64,000 nt of DNA, taken from Microbulbifer donghaiensis (GTDB taxonomy: Bacteria; Pseudomonadota; Gammaproteobacteria; Pseudomonadales; Cellvibrionaceae). The stretch's first letter is position 1, and each line of letters opens with the position of its first letter. The position numbers were made by a program, and so were the translations under genes. Under the pieces are notes generated by a model. It was not told the origin of the DNA. It made no database searches and saw only the letters and a list, made by a program, of their open reading frames with translations. The stretch covers positions 1,488,001 through 1,552,000 of the forward strand of contig NZ_FQVA01000001.1 of assembly GCF_900129095.1 (NCBI RefSeq). Reading direction: 5' to 3'. Shown here one piece after another: positions 37,732 through 45,789 of the stretch.

Positions 37732-38028
37732 ATGGCAGCCGCGTGCGACCAGGTTCCCAGTCACAACTGGATCCCTTTTTTAAGAGCCGGCTCCCGCCCC
37801 TATCGACGTGCATACGGACTAGTGTCCCACCTGGAAAAAAGCAGAGACAGATTCTGCCGCGATGCGCCGGGCATCGTCGGGCGCTGGTTGATTCTGATCG
37901 CCGTGCTGATGCCGGCGCGGCTGTTTTGTAGCGGCAATTACCCGAGGAGGAAGAAGAAACGGCTGGCAGAGAAAGCGCAGCGTGCAGTGTGCCCAAAGCA
38001 CACAGACGCGGCCGTTTGGCAGAATTGA
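37732..38028 (+). pseudogene. Degraded remnant of a PepSY TM-domain gene
   Basis: The stretch 'GIVGRWLILIAVLMPARLF' then 'CSGNYPRRKKKRLAEKAQR' (about 37870-37985) aligns by eye with the C-terminus of the intact gene at 34428 ('GLIGRWLVLLAGLTPGLLF' and 'GTGVYLWWKKREKKSFKRR'). The rest of the family is missing, so this looks like the 3' stump of a second copy. It sits in the 37424-38055 gap, which otherwise shows no supported gene; the ORF start used here is arbitrary. Confidence 0.5.
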
Positions 38029-38055
38029 TCGCGCGAATCGCGCTGGCGGAAGGCG

Positions 38056-39177
38056 TTATAAGCCAGCCAGGCTGCTGGCCTTGAACTGCGCGTAATAGCG
38101 CTCCCCCTCACGCAACTGCAGGCGCTCGCGGGACAACCGGGAAATATCCGCGCTGAATTCCTGCTCGCCGGCGGCGAGGCGCAAACGCACCCGCCCGCCC
38201 TCGAGCGGCACTATCTCGCGCAACTCCACCGGCAGGCAATTGAGGATACTGGAGAGACCGGGCTGCTCCAGGCACAGACCTATGTCGCCCGAGCCGAGCA
38301 GGAAGGCGATGGACTGGCCGGCCCGGTAGCGACCGGCGACGCGATCCGCATACAGGGTCGCATCGCCCAGTGACAATGTCAGCAAGCCCTCCTCCTGGCA
38401 CAGCACGCGCGCCTCGAGGCGGCTGAAGCAGGATTCGCGCTCCAGCGAGTCCAACTGCAGTCGGCGGGTGACCTCCCGCAGCGGCAGCGGTCCAGTCAAG
38501 GCGCCGCGTTCCATCCACAGGCACTGGGTCGCCAGTAACTGTATCTCGTCGAAGTCGTGGCTGGTCCAGATCACCAGCGCCGGGTGGCGGGCCCAGAAGT
38601 CGCGCAAGCGCGGCAGCAGCTTGCGGATCACCTGCAGGCGGTCGACGGCCGCCAGCGGTTCGTCGTACAGCTGTACCGCGGCATTGCTGAACAGCTGGCG
38701 CAATACCGCCACCCGCTGCGCCTCGCCGCCGGACAGCAGTTCCACCGGCTGGCGCAGCAGCGGCGTTATACCGAAGCACTCGATCAACTCGGCCCGCTCT
38801 TCCGGCGACAGCGGCCGGCGGCTGTAACGGTGCGCCAGCGCCAAGTTGTCGGCCACGGTCTGGCCGCCAAACAGGCTGCTGTCCTGGAAGCCGAGGGAGA
38901 GATCGCGCCTATGGGTCGCGAGACCGCTCTTGCCGCTCTGCCAGGTAACGTTGCCGAAACCGATCTTGCCGGTACAACCGCGCAATCCGGCCAGCGCCGC
39001 CAGCAGCGTGCTCTTGCCACCGCCGGACGGTCCGGTGAACCCGAAAACACCCTGCGCCGGCAGCGCCAGCTGCCAGGGCGTGTCCGTATTCAGCGACGTC
39101 ACCAGCCCCTGAACAGACAGTCCGTCGCCGTCCAGCGACTGTACCGCGCGTCGGAACAATGGCAGTGTCAGTTCCAT
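38056..39177 (-). CDS. modC: Molybdate ABC transporter ATPase ModC
   Basis: Energises molybdate uptake. Walker A is GPSGGGKST (about 48-56), the signature is 'LSGGEAQRVAVLRQL' and Walker B is 'VQLYDEPLAAVD'. The C-terminal ~110 residues hold a TOBE/Mop-type molybdate-binding domain, giving 373 residues (E. coli ModC 352). Its start overlaps the modB stop by 1 bp. It is the last gene of the moaA-modC operon. Confidence 0.93.
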   Translation of the reverse strand: MELTLPLFRRAVQSLDGDGLSVQGLVTSLNTDTPWQLALPAQGVFGFTGPSGGGKSTLLAALAGLRGCTGKIGFGNVTWQSGKSGLATHRRDLSLGFQDSSLFGGQTVADNLALAHRYSRRPLSPEERAELIECFGITPLLRQPVELLSGGEAQRVAVLRQLFSNAAVQLYDEPLAAVDRLQVIRKLLPRLRDFWARHPALVIWTSHDFDEIQLLATQCLWMERGALTGPLPLREVTRRLQLDSLERESCFSRLEARVLCQEEGLLTLSLGDATLYADRVAGRYRAGQSIAFLLGSGDIGLCLEQPGLSSILNCLPVELREIVPLEGGRVRLRLAAGEQEFSADISRLSRERLQLREGERYYAQFKASSLAGL

Positions 39178-39896
39178 CAGCCCGGCACTCCCATAAATCG
39201 CTCTTCGCGCGATGTCGCGGAAACCGCGCGCCCGAGCCAGCGGGCCAGCAGCAACAGCGCCGTGGTCACTACCAGCAGCACCAGCGCCAGTCGGTGGGCA
39301 GCACCGTATTCCAGCGCCTCCACGTGCTGGAACAGGGCGATGGAGACCACCTGGGTTTCACCGGGAATGGCGCCGCCGATCATCAGCACCACGCCGAACT
39401 CGCCGAGGGTATGGGCGAAGGTCAGCGCGCAGGCACTGACGATGGCCGGGCGGCTGGCCGGCAGCAGTACCTTCAGCAGAGCGGCGTGGGGTGGCATGCC
39501 CAGCGCCGCTGCGGCGCGGGTCAGGCGCTTGCCGTTCTGGCTGAACGAGGCCAGCAGCGGCTGCACCATAAACGGCAGGGAATAAATGACCGAGGCGATC
39601 ACCAGCCCGGTGAACGAGAATACCAGCGGTTCGCCCCAGAGAGCCGCCAGCCACTGGCCGCTCGCATGGTTGGGGGAAAACAGCAGCAGCAGGTAGAAAC
39701 CCAGCACCGTCGGCGGCAACACCAGCGGCAGTGTGATCAACACCTCGACACCGTGGCGCCAGCGGCTCTGCCAGTGGCTCAGTTTCCACGCCAGCGGTAC
39801 GCCGATGGCGAGCAGCAGCAGTGTCGTCACCGCGGCGAGGCGCAGGGTCAGCCACAGGGCTTCGAGGTCGGCCGCGCCTATATTCACTGGATTCAC
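39177..39896 (-). CDS. modB: Molybdate ABC transporter permease ModB
   Basis: Inner-membrane permease with about five or six helices across 239 residues. The EAA loop is 'RLTRAAAALGMPPHAALLKVLLPASRPAIVSACALTFAHTLGEFG', and the ending 'FAHTLGEFGVVLMIGG' is characteristic of ModB. It starts within the modA stop (4-bp ATGA overlap), indicating coupled translation. Confidence 0.95.
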   Translation of the reverse strand: MNPVNIGAADLEALWLTLRLAAVTTLLLLAIGVPLAWKLSHWQSRWRHGVEVLITLPLVLPPTVLGFYLLLLFSPNHASGQWLAALWGEPLVFSFTGLVIASVIYSLPFMVQPLLASFSQNGKRLTRAAAALGMPPHAALLKVLLPASRPAIVSACALTFAHTLGEFGVVLMIGGAIPGETQVVSIALFQHVEALEYGAAHRLALVLLVVTTALLLLARWLGRAVSATSREERFMGVPG

Positions 39897-40645
39897 AGGC
39901 CCTCCCCGGCCGCGCGGCCGTAACCGAGTTCCGCCAGCCGCGCGCGCACCGCGCCGGATAGCAGGTAATCCGCCAGAGCCTGTGCCCTGTCCGCGTTGCG
40001 GCTCTGCCGCAGCACGACCAGTTGCTGCTCTATCGGTTGATAGAGATCCTGCGGCAGCAGCCAGTAATTGTCCCGCCCGGCCGCCACCATCTGGCTAGCC
40101 GCGACAAATCCGAGCTGCCCGTGACCGGCGTCCAGCATCAGGTAGGCCTGGCCGGCATTGTGCGCGCGCGCCAGCTGTGCCCGCTTACCGTCCCACAGGC
40201 CCAGGCTCTGCAGCACCTGCCGGGCGGCGACGCCGAACGGCGCCACTTTCGGGTCGGCGATGACAATGGTGTCCGACCAACCCCGTATCGTTTCGCTTGT
40301 TTTTTCTGCGGAGTCCGGCAGCCACAGCGCCAGCAACCCGAGTGCGTAGGTTCGCCGGCTGCCCGGCACTATTTTGTCTTGGCGCTCCAGCAATTCCGGC
40401 CGTTCGCGATCGGCGGACAGGAACAGGTCAAACGGCGCGCCGTGCAGTGCCTGCTGGTACAACACACCGGAACTGCCACTGTTGATCTGCACCTTGCACT
40501 GGGCCGTCGCCTCGAATTCCGGCAACAGCGCCTCCAGCGCCGGGCGGAAACTCGCCGCCGCCGCCACGCGCAACTGGCAGTCGGTGGCCTGCGCCACTGG
40601 TACAAACGCGAGGCACGCCAGCAGCAGGGCGCGTATCAGGCCCAC
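39893..40645 (-). CDS. modA: Periplasmic molybdate-binding protein ModA
   Basis: Substrate-binding protein for the ModBC transporter. The signal peptide (MGLIRALLLACLAFVPVAQA) is followed by 'VAAAASFRPALEALLPEFE', 'INSGSSGVLYQQALHGAPFDLFLSAD' and 'NAGQAYLMLDAGHGQLGFVA', the oxyanion-binding family pattern. Length 250. It overlaps moaE by 10 bp. Confidence 0.95.
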   Translation of the reverse strand: MGLIRALLLACLAFVPVAQATDCQLRVAAAASFRPALEALLPEFEATAQCKVQINSGSSGVLYQQALHGAPFDLFLSADRERPELLERQDKIVPGSRRTYALGLLALWLPDSAEKTSETIRGWSDTIVIADPKVAPFGVAARQVLQSLGLWDGKRAQLARAHNAGQAYLMLDAGHGQLGFVAASQMVAAGRDNYWLLPQDLYQPIEQQLVVLRQSRNADRAQALADYLLSGAVRARLAELGYGRAAGEGL

Positions 40646-41088
40646 TTTTCCAGTTCCCGCTGGTCGCTGTCCCTGGCCTCCACCCAGCTGTCGCCGGCCT
40701 CACCGGATTCCAGCTTCCAGAAGGGCGCCTCTGTCTTGAGGCGATCCATGATGTACTGGCAGGCGGCGAACGCCGCCTGGCGGTGGGGGCTGGTCACCCC
40801 CACGAAAACGATATCCTCCTCGACCGCCATGGCGCCGACGCGGTGCAGCAGGCGCACCCGGCCCAGCTCCCAGCGCGCGCGCGCATCCTCGACGATGCGT
40901 TGCAGGCTTTTTTCGGTCATGCCCGGATAGTGTTCCAGCGCCAGTCCGCTGACGCCGGCGCCGGCATTGAAGTCGCGCACCGAGCCGACAAACATGGCGC
41001 TGGCACCGTCGCTGCGGTTGCCCGCACGCAGTGCCGCATACTCATCGGCCACCGCAAAGGGTGCCGTGCGTACTTCAATGAAATCCAT
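40636..41088 (-). CDS. moaE: Molybdopterin synthase catalytic subunit MoaE
   Basis: Large subunit that with MoaD converts cPMP to molybdopterin. Typical elements are 'GASAMFVGSVRDFN', 'LALEHYPGMTEKSLQRI', 'RVRLLHRVGAMAVEEDIVFVGVTSPHRQAAFAACQYIMDRLKTEAPFWKLE'. The lysine of 'DRLKTEAPFWK' is the catalytic region. Length 150. It lies 6 bp after moaD. Confidence 0.96.
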   Translation of the reverse strand: MDFIEVRTAPFAVADEYAALRAGNRSDGASAMFVGSVRDFNAGAGVSGLALEHYPGMTEKSLQRIVEDARARWELGRVRLLHRVGAMAVEEDIVFVGVTSPHRQAAFAACQYIMDRLKTEAPFWKLESGEAGDSWVEARDSDQRELEKWA

Positions 41089-41094
41089 CGTCTC

Positions 41095-41340
41095 TCAACC
41101 TCCGGTGACCGGCGGAAAAAACGCGACTTCGTCACCATCGCCAATCTGGGTGGTCGCCGCGGCCATCTCCTGATTGACCGCCGCCTGAATATCGACGGCC
41201 TGCAGCGGCGCCTGCCAGTCCGGGAACAGCTCACCGAGGCGGTTGCGCAGCTCGGCCACACTGCCGGAGAAATTTTCCAGCCGGTGCTCGGCCGTGCCCA
41301 GGCGCGCGCGCAGGCTGGCAAAAAACAGAACTTTAACCAT
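41095..41340 (-). CDS. moaD: Molybdopterin synthase sulfur carrier MoaD
   Basis: An 81-residue ubiquitin-like protein ending in the obligatory Gly-Gly ('FFPPVTGG'), which is adenylated and thiocarboxylated to donate sulfur. It opens with '[14 protein letters not shown]'. It overlaps the moaC stop by 8 bp. The activating enzyme MoeB is not in the window. Confidence 0.95.
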   Translation of the reverse strand: MVKVLFFASLRARLGTAEHRLENFSGSVAELRNRLGELFPDWQAPLQAVDIQAAVNQEMAAATTQIGDGDEVAFFPPVTGG

Positions 41341-41827
41341 GAGTCACCTCTTCGGGGCGCCAGTGCCCCCGCTTGCCACCGGATTTTTCCAGCAGGCGGG
41401 TGGGGCCGATTACCATGGCCGGATCCACCGCCTTGCACATGTCGTAAATGGTCAGCGCGGCCACCGCCGCGGCAGTCAGCGCTTCCATCTCCACGCCGGT
41501 GCGCCCGGCCAGACGGCAGTAACTGCGCACCTGTACCGTGTTGTCTTCGGGCAGCAGCTCAAACTCCACTTCCACTTTGGTCAGCGCCAGCGGGTGGCAC
41601 AGCGGAATCAGGTCGGCGGTTTTTTTCGCTGCCTGGATACCGGCGATACGCGCCACCGCCAGCGCATCGCCTTTCTTGTTGCTGCCGGCAACCAGCAGCT
41701 CGAAAGCCTCGGCGCTCATGCGTACGGCGCTTTCGGCGCGGGCACTGCGTTCGCTCACGGATTTGTCCGTGACGTCCACCATGTTCGCTTCGCCGCGCTC
41801 ATTGAGATGGGTCAACCGGCTCATCAC
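41333..41827 (-). CDS. moaC: Cyclic pyranopterin monophosphate synthase MoaC
   Basis: Acts with MoaA in the GTP-to-cPMP step. The conserved core '[41 protein letters not shown]' and '[24 protein letters not shown]' are present, including the catalytic Lys in 'KSGGK(R)'. Length 164. It begins 1 bp after the moaB stop. Confidence 0.97.
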   Translation of the reverse strand: MMSRLTHLNERGEANMVDVTDKSVSERSARAESAVRMSAEAFELLVAGSNKKGDALAVARIAGIQAAKKTADLIPLCHPLALTKVEVEFELLPEDNTVQVRSYCRLAGRTGVEMEALTAAAVAALTIYDMCKAVDPAMVIGPTRLLEKSGGKRGHWRPEEVTHG

Positions 41828-41828
41828 A

Positions 41829-42371
41829 TCACCCCCGGGATTCGCAGGCTGGCTGCGCCGGGCGGATATGCGGTATGAAATTGCAGGGCCGGTGGCGCGA
41901 GTCCAGCTGCTCCAGCAGGATACCTTCCCAAGCGGTGCGACAGGCGCCGGTGGAACCGGGCATGCAGCAGATCAGGGTGTGATTGGCCAACCCGGCGAGC
42001 GCGCGCGACTGCACGGTGGAGCTGCCGATGTCGGTGAAGGAAATCTGCCGGAACAGTTCGCCGAATCCCTCCACGGTCTTGTCGAACAGCGGCTGCAGCG
42101 CCTCCGGGGTGGAGTCGCGATCGGTAAAGCCGGTACCGCCGGTGACCAGTACTGCCTGGATGCTTTCGTCGGCAATCCACTGCGACACCGCCGCCCGCAT
42201 CAGATAGATGTCATCGGGCACGATGCGTTTGTCCGCCAGCTTGTGGCCGGCGGCCCGCAGCGCTTCGGCCAGGTACTGGCCGGAAGTGTCGTTCTCTTCG
42301 GTGCGGGTGTCGGATACGGTCAACACTGCGATATTCAGAGGCTCGAAAGTTTTTGCTGCATGTCCAGCCAT
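41829..42371 (-). CDS. moaB: Molybdenum cofactor biosynthesis protein MoaB
   Basis: MoaB/Mog-family protein that adenylates molybdopterin before metal insertion. The nucleotide/pterin motif '[21 protein letters not shown]' is intact, with '[19 protein letters not shown]' at the N-terminus. Length 180. The moeA gene needed for metal insertion is not in the operon and must lie elsewhere. Confidence 0.95.
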   Translation of the reverse strand: MAGHAAKTFEPLNIAVLTVSDTRTEENDTSGQYLAEALRAAGHKLADKRIVPDDIYLMRAAVSQWIADESIQAVLVTGGTGFTDRDSTPEALQPLFDKTVEGFGELFRQISFTDIGSSTVQSRALAGLANHTLICCMPGSTGACRTAWEGILLEQLDSRHRPCNFIPHIRPAQPACESRG

Positions 42372-42386
42372 AGTGCGTTCGTCCGT

Positions 42387-42962
42387 TCAGTCTGATTCAG
42401 GGAAAAGTTGTTGCGGGTAGTTCGCCGCGTATTCGGCGGGGGTATTGATATTGCTGAAGCTCTGCGCGCGCGCGGGCATCGCCAGCTGGCGCGCGCCGGC
42501 GTGGCGCAGCAGTGCGCCGATAGAATTTGGCCCGCGCCCTTCTACTGCGGCGCGCAGGAATTCGCGTACGGAGGAAGTCAATGGCAGCCACAGCGGAAAG
42601 TAAAAGTCGCCGAAATAACAGGCGCGGCCGCTGCGCTCACCCTCTGCCAGCAGCAGCGCCAGCAGCTCGCCGCGCAGTAGTGGCATGTCCACCGGCATCA
42701 CCAGCAGCGCGTCGGCCTCGACTGCGCGCGCCACACCGTGGAGGCCGCCGAGCGGACCCATACCGGGAATCGGATCGGCAATGCCGCCGGGGCGGTCGCC
42801 GCTGACCAGAACCTGTGCCAGCGGCAGCTCGCGCATCAGGCCGACGGCGTGCTCGAGAAACCGTTCGCCACCGGGCAGCGGCAGCTGCGCCTTGTCGCGG
42901 CCCATGCGGCTGGAGCGGCCACCCGCCAGCACCACGCCACAGCCTTGCCACTGTCGGGACAC
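42387..42962 (-). CDS. mobA: Molybdenum cofactor guanylyltransferase MobA
   Basis: Adds GMP to Moco to make the bis-MGD form used by nitrate reductase and other DMSO-reductase-family enzymes. The nucleotidyltransferase opening 'VVLAGGRSSRMGRDKAQLPLPGG' and the metal-site 'LLVMPVDMPLL' are clear. Length 191. Position between moaA and moaB ties bis-MGD supply to cofactor synthesis, which fits the nitrate transport genes nearby. Confidence 0.95.
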   Translation of the reverse strand: MSRQWQGCGVVLAGGRSSRMGRDKAQLPLPGGERFLEHAVGLMRELPLAQVLVSGDRPGGIADPIPGMGPLGGLHGVARAVEADALLVMPVDMPLLRGELLALLLAEGERSGRACYFGDFYFPLWLPLTSSVREFLRAAVEGRGPNSIGALLRHAGARQLAMPARAQSFSNINTPAEYAANYPQQLFPESD

Positions 42963-42965
42963 GGC

Positions 42966-43943
42966 TCAGCCCCCCAGCATTGCCAGGTTGCGGGTGGCGC
43001 CGGTGAAGCCGCTGGCCAGCTGGTGGCTGGCATCCTTGCCGCACACCGCCGCACGGATCTGCTCCGCCAGTGCTTCGTGATCGCCATCGGCGATGGTGTC
43101 GCGCAGGTCGATGCCCTGCTCGGCAAACAGGCACAGGTGCAGCGCGCCCTGGGCAGACATGCGCAGGCGGTTGCAGCTGGCACAGAAGTCCTTGCTGTAG
43201 GGCATGATCAGGCCGATGCGGCCGGCGTAGTCTGGATGGGCAAATTCTTTCGCCGGCCCCGCATCGCGGGAGCGCACCACCTGCTCCCAGCCGCTGCGCA
43301 GCAGCAGATTCTCGATATCGCTGCCGGCCACATGGTTGCTGGCAAAGAAGTCGCGGTTGTCGCCGGTGCGCATCAGTTCGATAAAGCGCAGGCTCACCGG
43401 CGTGACCTTGACCCAGTCGAGGAAATGATTGAACTCGGCGAGATTGTGCTCGCGCAGCAGCACCGCGTTGACCTTGGTGGGAATATCCAATTCCAGTGCG
43501 CGGTCGATACCGCGCAGGATTTTCTCCAGCTTGTCGTGGCCGGTAATCGCCTGGAATTGCTGCGGGTCGAGGCTGTCGATGCTGACGTTGAGTTGATCCA
43601 GTCCGGCGCGTTGCCAGGCGTCGATTTCAGAGTGGAGTTTGTAGCCGTTGGTGGTGATGGCGACACGGCGGATGCCGTCGGCATGTTTGGCGGTTTCGAT
43701 CAGCTGCACCAAATCCTTGCGCAGCGAGGGTTCACCACCGGTAAGGCGCACCTTTTCGGTGCCGAGTGAAGCGAAGGCGCGTACGACCGTGTCCACCTCG
43801 GCAACGCTGAGCGGATTCTCACGCGCAATCGACTCGCCGCACTGATAGCCGTCCGGCAGGCAGTAATTGCAGCGGAAGTTGCAGATGTCGGTCACGGACA
43901 GGCGCAGGTAATAAAACCTGCGCCCAAAATTGTCTTGTAACAT
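42966..43943 (-). CDS. moaA: GTP 3',8-cyclase MoaA (radical SAM)
   Basis: First step of Moco synthesis. The N-terminal radical-SAM cluster is CNFRCNYC, the SAM-binding region is 'VRLTGGEPSLRKDL', and the C-terminal second [4Fe-4S] site is 'CASCNRLRMSAQGALHLCLF'. The native C-terminus 'LGG' essential for activity is present ('RNLAMLGG'). The start is set at ATG 43943 because a GGAAAGG site and the Moco riboswitch lie directly upstream; a TTG 15 bp further up is unlikely. First gene of the nine-gene operon. Confidence 0.97.
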   Translation of the reverse strand: MLQDNFGRRFYYLRLSVTDICNFRCNYCLPDGYQCGESIARENPLSVAEVDTVVRAFASLGTEKVRLTGGEPSLRKDLVQLIETAKHADGIRRVAITTNGYKLHSEIDAWQRAGLDQLNVSIDSLDPQQFQAITGHDKLEKILRGIDRALELDIPTKVNAVLLREHNLAEFNHFLDWVKVTPVSLRFIELMRTGDNRDFFASNHVAGSDIENLLLRSGWEQVVRSRDAGPAKEFAHPDYAGRIGLIMPYSKDFCASCNRLRMSAQGALHLCLFAEQGIDLRDTIADGDHEALAEQIRAAVCGKDASHQLASGFTGATRNLAMLGG

Positions 43944-43948
43944 TAAAC

Positions 43949-44060
43949 GCCTTTCCAAAGCCGGGAGGCCGGCCGATTTCTCGGGCGACCCTGGTAGCGG
44001 GAAAACCTATTCCTGCCACGGTTCCCGCGCCATACGCGTCGCGCTTAGGCTTGGGAACTC
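43949..44060 (-). promoter_or_regulatory. Moco-sensing RNA motif (riboswitch) before moaA
   Basis: The minus-strand leader contains, in order, CCGTGGCA, CTACCAGGG, GCCCGAGAAATCGGC and CGGCCTCCCGGCTTTGG then AAAGGCG. The E. coli moaA leader has the same series (CCGTGACA, GCCACCAGGG, a GAA-capped arm, CGCCTCCCGTATCTGG, AAAGGTG). The Shine-Dalgarno GGAAAGG is the last part of the motif, so cofactor binding could block translation. A TACACT -10 candidate lies about 44082-44087 on the minus strand. Assignment is by eye; the 5' edge is approximate. Confidence 0.85.
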
Positions 44061-44156
44061 GGTGTTTAAACTCAGAGCAGTGTAACAGCAGGGGAGATCT
44101 TTGCTTGGGGCAAAGGTGGTACCCCCCCTGGATTCAGCGTGTGAATCCGCCTGTAC

Positions 44157-45368
44157 TTAGAACTTGGCGGTCAGTTGCAGCCATACCTTGTCGGTATCGA
44201 CGCCGTGCTCGTCGGCGCTGTAGGCCGCATATTTCACCAGCGCGGACAGATTCTCGGTGATCGGGCGGCCGTAGCTGAGATCCCACTCGTCACCCCAGTT
44301 GGCGGAGCCCTCCGCGGCGGCGAACTTGTGATAGGTCACCCCCAGGTTGCCACCGAGCACCTTGGTAGAGGCGCCCACATAGGCGTCCTCGACACCGTCC
44401 GCCGGCGTTGCCAGGAACTGGTCGGCGAAGCCCTGGAACTTGTGCAGGGTCGCCAGCGGAGTGGCGAAGCCCACGCCGTTGTCGCTGCCCAGCACTTCGT
44501 AACCCAGCTTGGTATTGACCGGGCCCAGTGCGCCGGACACCTCAGCCAGGTAGTAGGGCGCGCTGTAGTTCAAGGTGCTGTCGCCGCTCTCACCCTGCTG
44601 GGCGTAGCTCAGACGCGCCTTGACCGGACCGAAATCGCCGGTATAGGCAACGCCGAGGGTACGGCTGGACGTGTTTACCGCCTTCACCAGATCAAGATCA
44701 AGCAAGAACAGGGCCACTTCGTGCCCCTTGGCCACCGGGTAGCTGGCATTGAACAGCTGGATATCGCCCTCGAGGTCGCCCTTGTCGCTGTCCTCACCGA
44801 AGATGCGATTGACGTTGTAGACGTAGCTGTAATCGAGGCGCAGGGATTCGGCACCGCCATACTGGAAGCGATAGCCGTCGTAGGTCTGCTCGTTCTGGCG
44901 CCAGCCGACGCCACCGACGAAGCGCTGGTCACCCAGGTTGATACGCTGGCGCCCGGCGGTGGCGGTGTAGTCGCCGGCAGAGTATTTCAGGTAGGCCTGA
45001 TTGACCTCGGTACCGACCGGATCGGCGACCACCGGGTAGGCGGCGTTGCCATTGACGGTGGAGTTGTAGTCGTCATCGCCGATGGCAGTGACGTTATCCA
45101 TCTCGATGCCGGCACTGAAGCCGCGATAGGTGCCGCTGTCCCAGCTCAGGCGGCTCTTCAGCGTGGACGCGTTGGCATCCTCATCGAGGTTGTCCTGATC
45201 GACGTTTTCCAATCGATAGCGCAGGGTTACTCCGGCCTTGCCGTTCTGCAATGCATCGATCAACGTCGGCGCACTGTTGTCATCGGCAGCCTGTGCCTGC
45301 AACGCCACTGCACTGACAGCCCCCAACAGTGTCGCACATACCATATTGGGAAGTTTACGGGTGTTCAT
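44157..45368 (-). CDS. Outer-membrane porin, alginate-export-like
   Basis: A 403-residue beta-barrel protein. The signal peptide runs to 'ALQAQA-ADD' (about 27). Many alternating strands follow ('VTLRYRLENVDQDNLDEDANASTLKSRLSWDSG', 'AYLKYSAGDYTATAGRQRINLGDQRFVG'), and the C-terminus ends in Phe ('VWLQLTAKF'). The 'GRQRINLGDQRFVGGVGWRQNEQTYDG' region is typical of the alginate_exp family, whose members are often general porins. It lies upstream of narK genes, but a nitrate link is only positional. Confidence 0.82.
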   Translation of the reverse strand: MNTRKLPNMVCATLLGAVSAVALQAQAADDNSAPTLIDALQNGKAGVTLRYRLENVDQDNLDEDANASTLKSRLSWDSGTYRGFSAGIEMDNVTAIGDDDYNSTVNGNAAYPVVADPVGTEVNQAYLKYSAGDYTATAGRQRINLGDQRFVGGVGWRQNEQTYDGYRFQYGGAESLRLDYSYVYNVNRIFGEDSDKGDLEGDIQLFNASYPVAKGHEVALFLLDLDLVKAVNTSSRTLGVAYTGDFGPVKARLSYAQQGESGDSTLNYSAPYYLAEVSGALGPVNTKLGYEVLGSDNGVGFATPLATLHKFQGFADQFLATPADGVEDAYVGASTKVLGGNLGVTYHKFAAAEGSANWGDEWDLSYGRPITENLSALVKYAAYSADEHGVDTDKVWLQLTAKF

Positions 45369-45656
45369 TCGCTTTTCCTCGGCGACTGTTATGAAGTTGT
45401 TGTGCGCAACTTACACCCCTTCCCTGTTCACAAAAATTACCCAAATGGCGTAACGCTCCGGCACTGCTACCACCCGCCGTCACGCCACAATAATCCCTAA
45501 TTGGTAGTGTGAGGCAGGCCCTGCAGGCTGCTGAAAAAGACCGTCCCTGGCCTTTTCAGCTCGGGTTTGCGGCGCGTGTCCGCAACCTCTCCAAGACAGC
45601 AGACAGTTGATAAACCCACATTCTGTTCTGAGCTGGTGCGGTGGCGGCAAAGCACG

Positions 45657-45743
45657 AGGACGGGTATTTCGAAACGCTGTGAATACATCCCTGTAAGCTC
45701 CGGCGGCGACGTCGTGTCGCCGACGGTTCGAAATACCCGTCCT
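45657..45743. repeat. Palindromic element downstream of the narK1-like gene
   Basis: AGGACGGGTATTTCGAA (45657-45673) and its exact complement (45727-45743) enclose two smaller hairpins: TACA-TCCC-TGTA (about 45684-45695) and GGCGAC-GTCGT-GTCGCC (45705-45721). A further stem, GCTGAAAA/TTTTCAGC, lies at about 45529-45559. The 45369-45789 gap has no supported gene. The TACAGGGATGTA hairpin (minus strand) resembles the D hairpin of the rpsO-pnp units. Confidence 0.8.
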
Positions 45744-45789
45744 AGCACTTTCCCTTATATTCTGACTACAGGACTTCGTCAGCAGTCTG

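Noticed and set aside
37635..37931. Intact gene in the eptA-modC gap
   Set aside because: Overlapping frames disagree and only a short C-terminal PepSY-like stretch is recognisable, so it is treated as a remnant.
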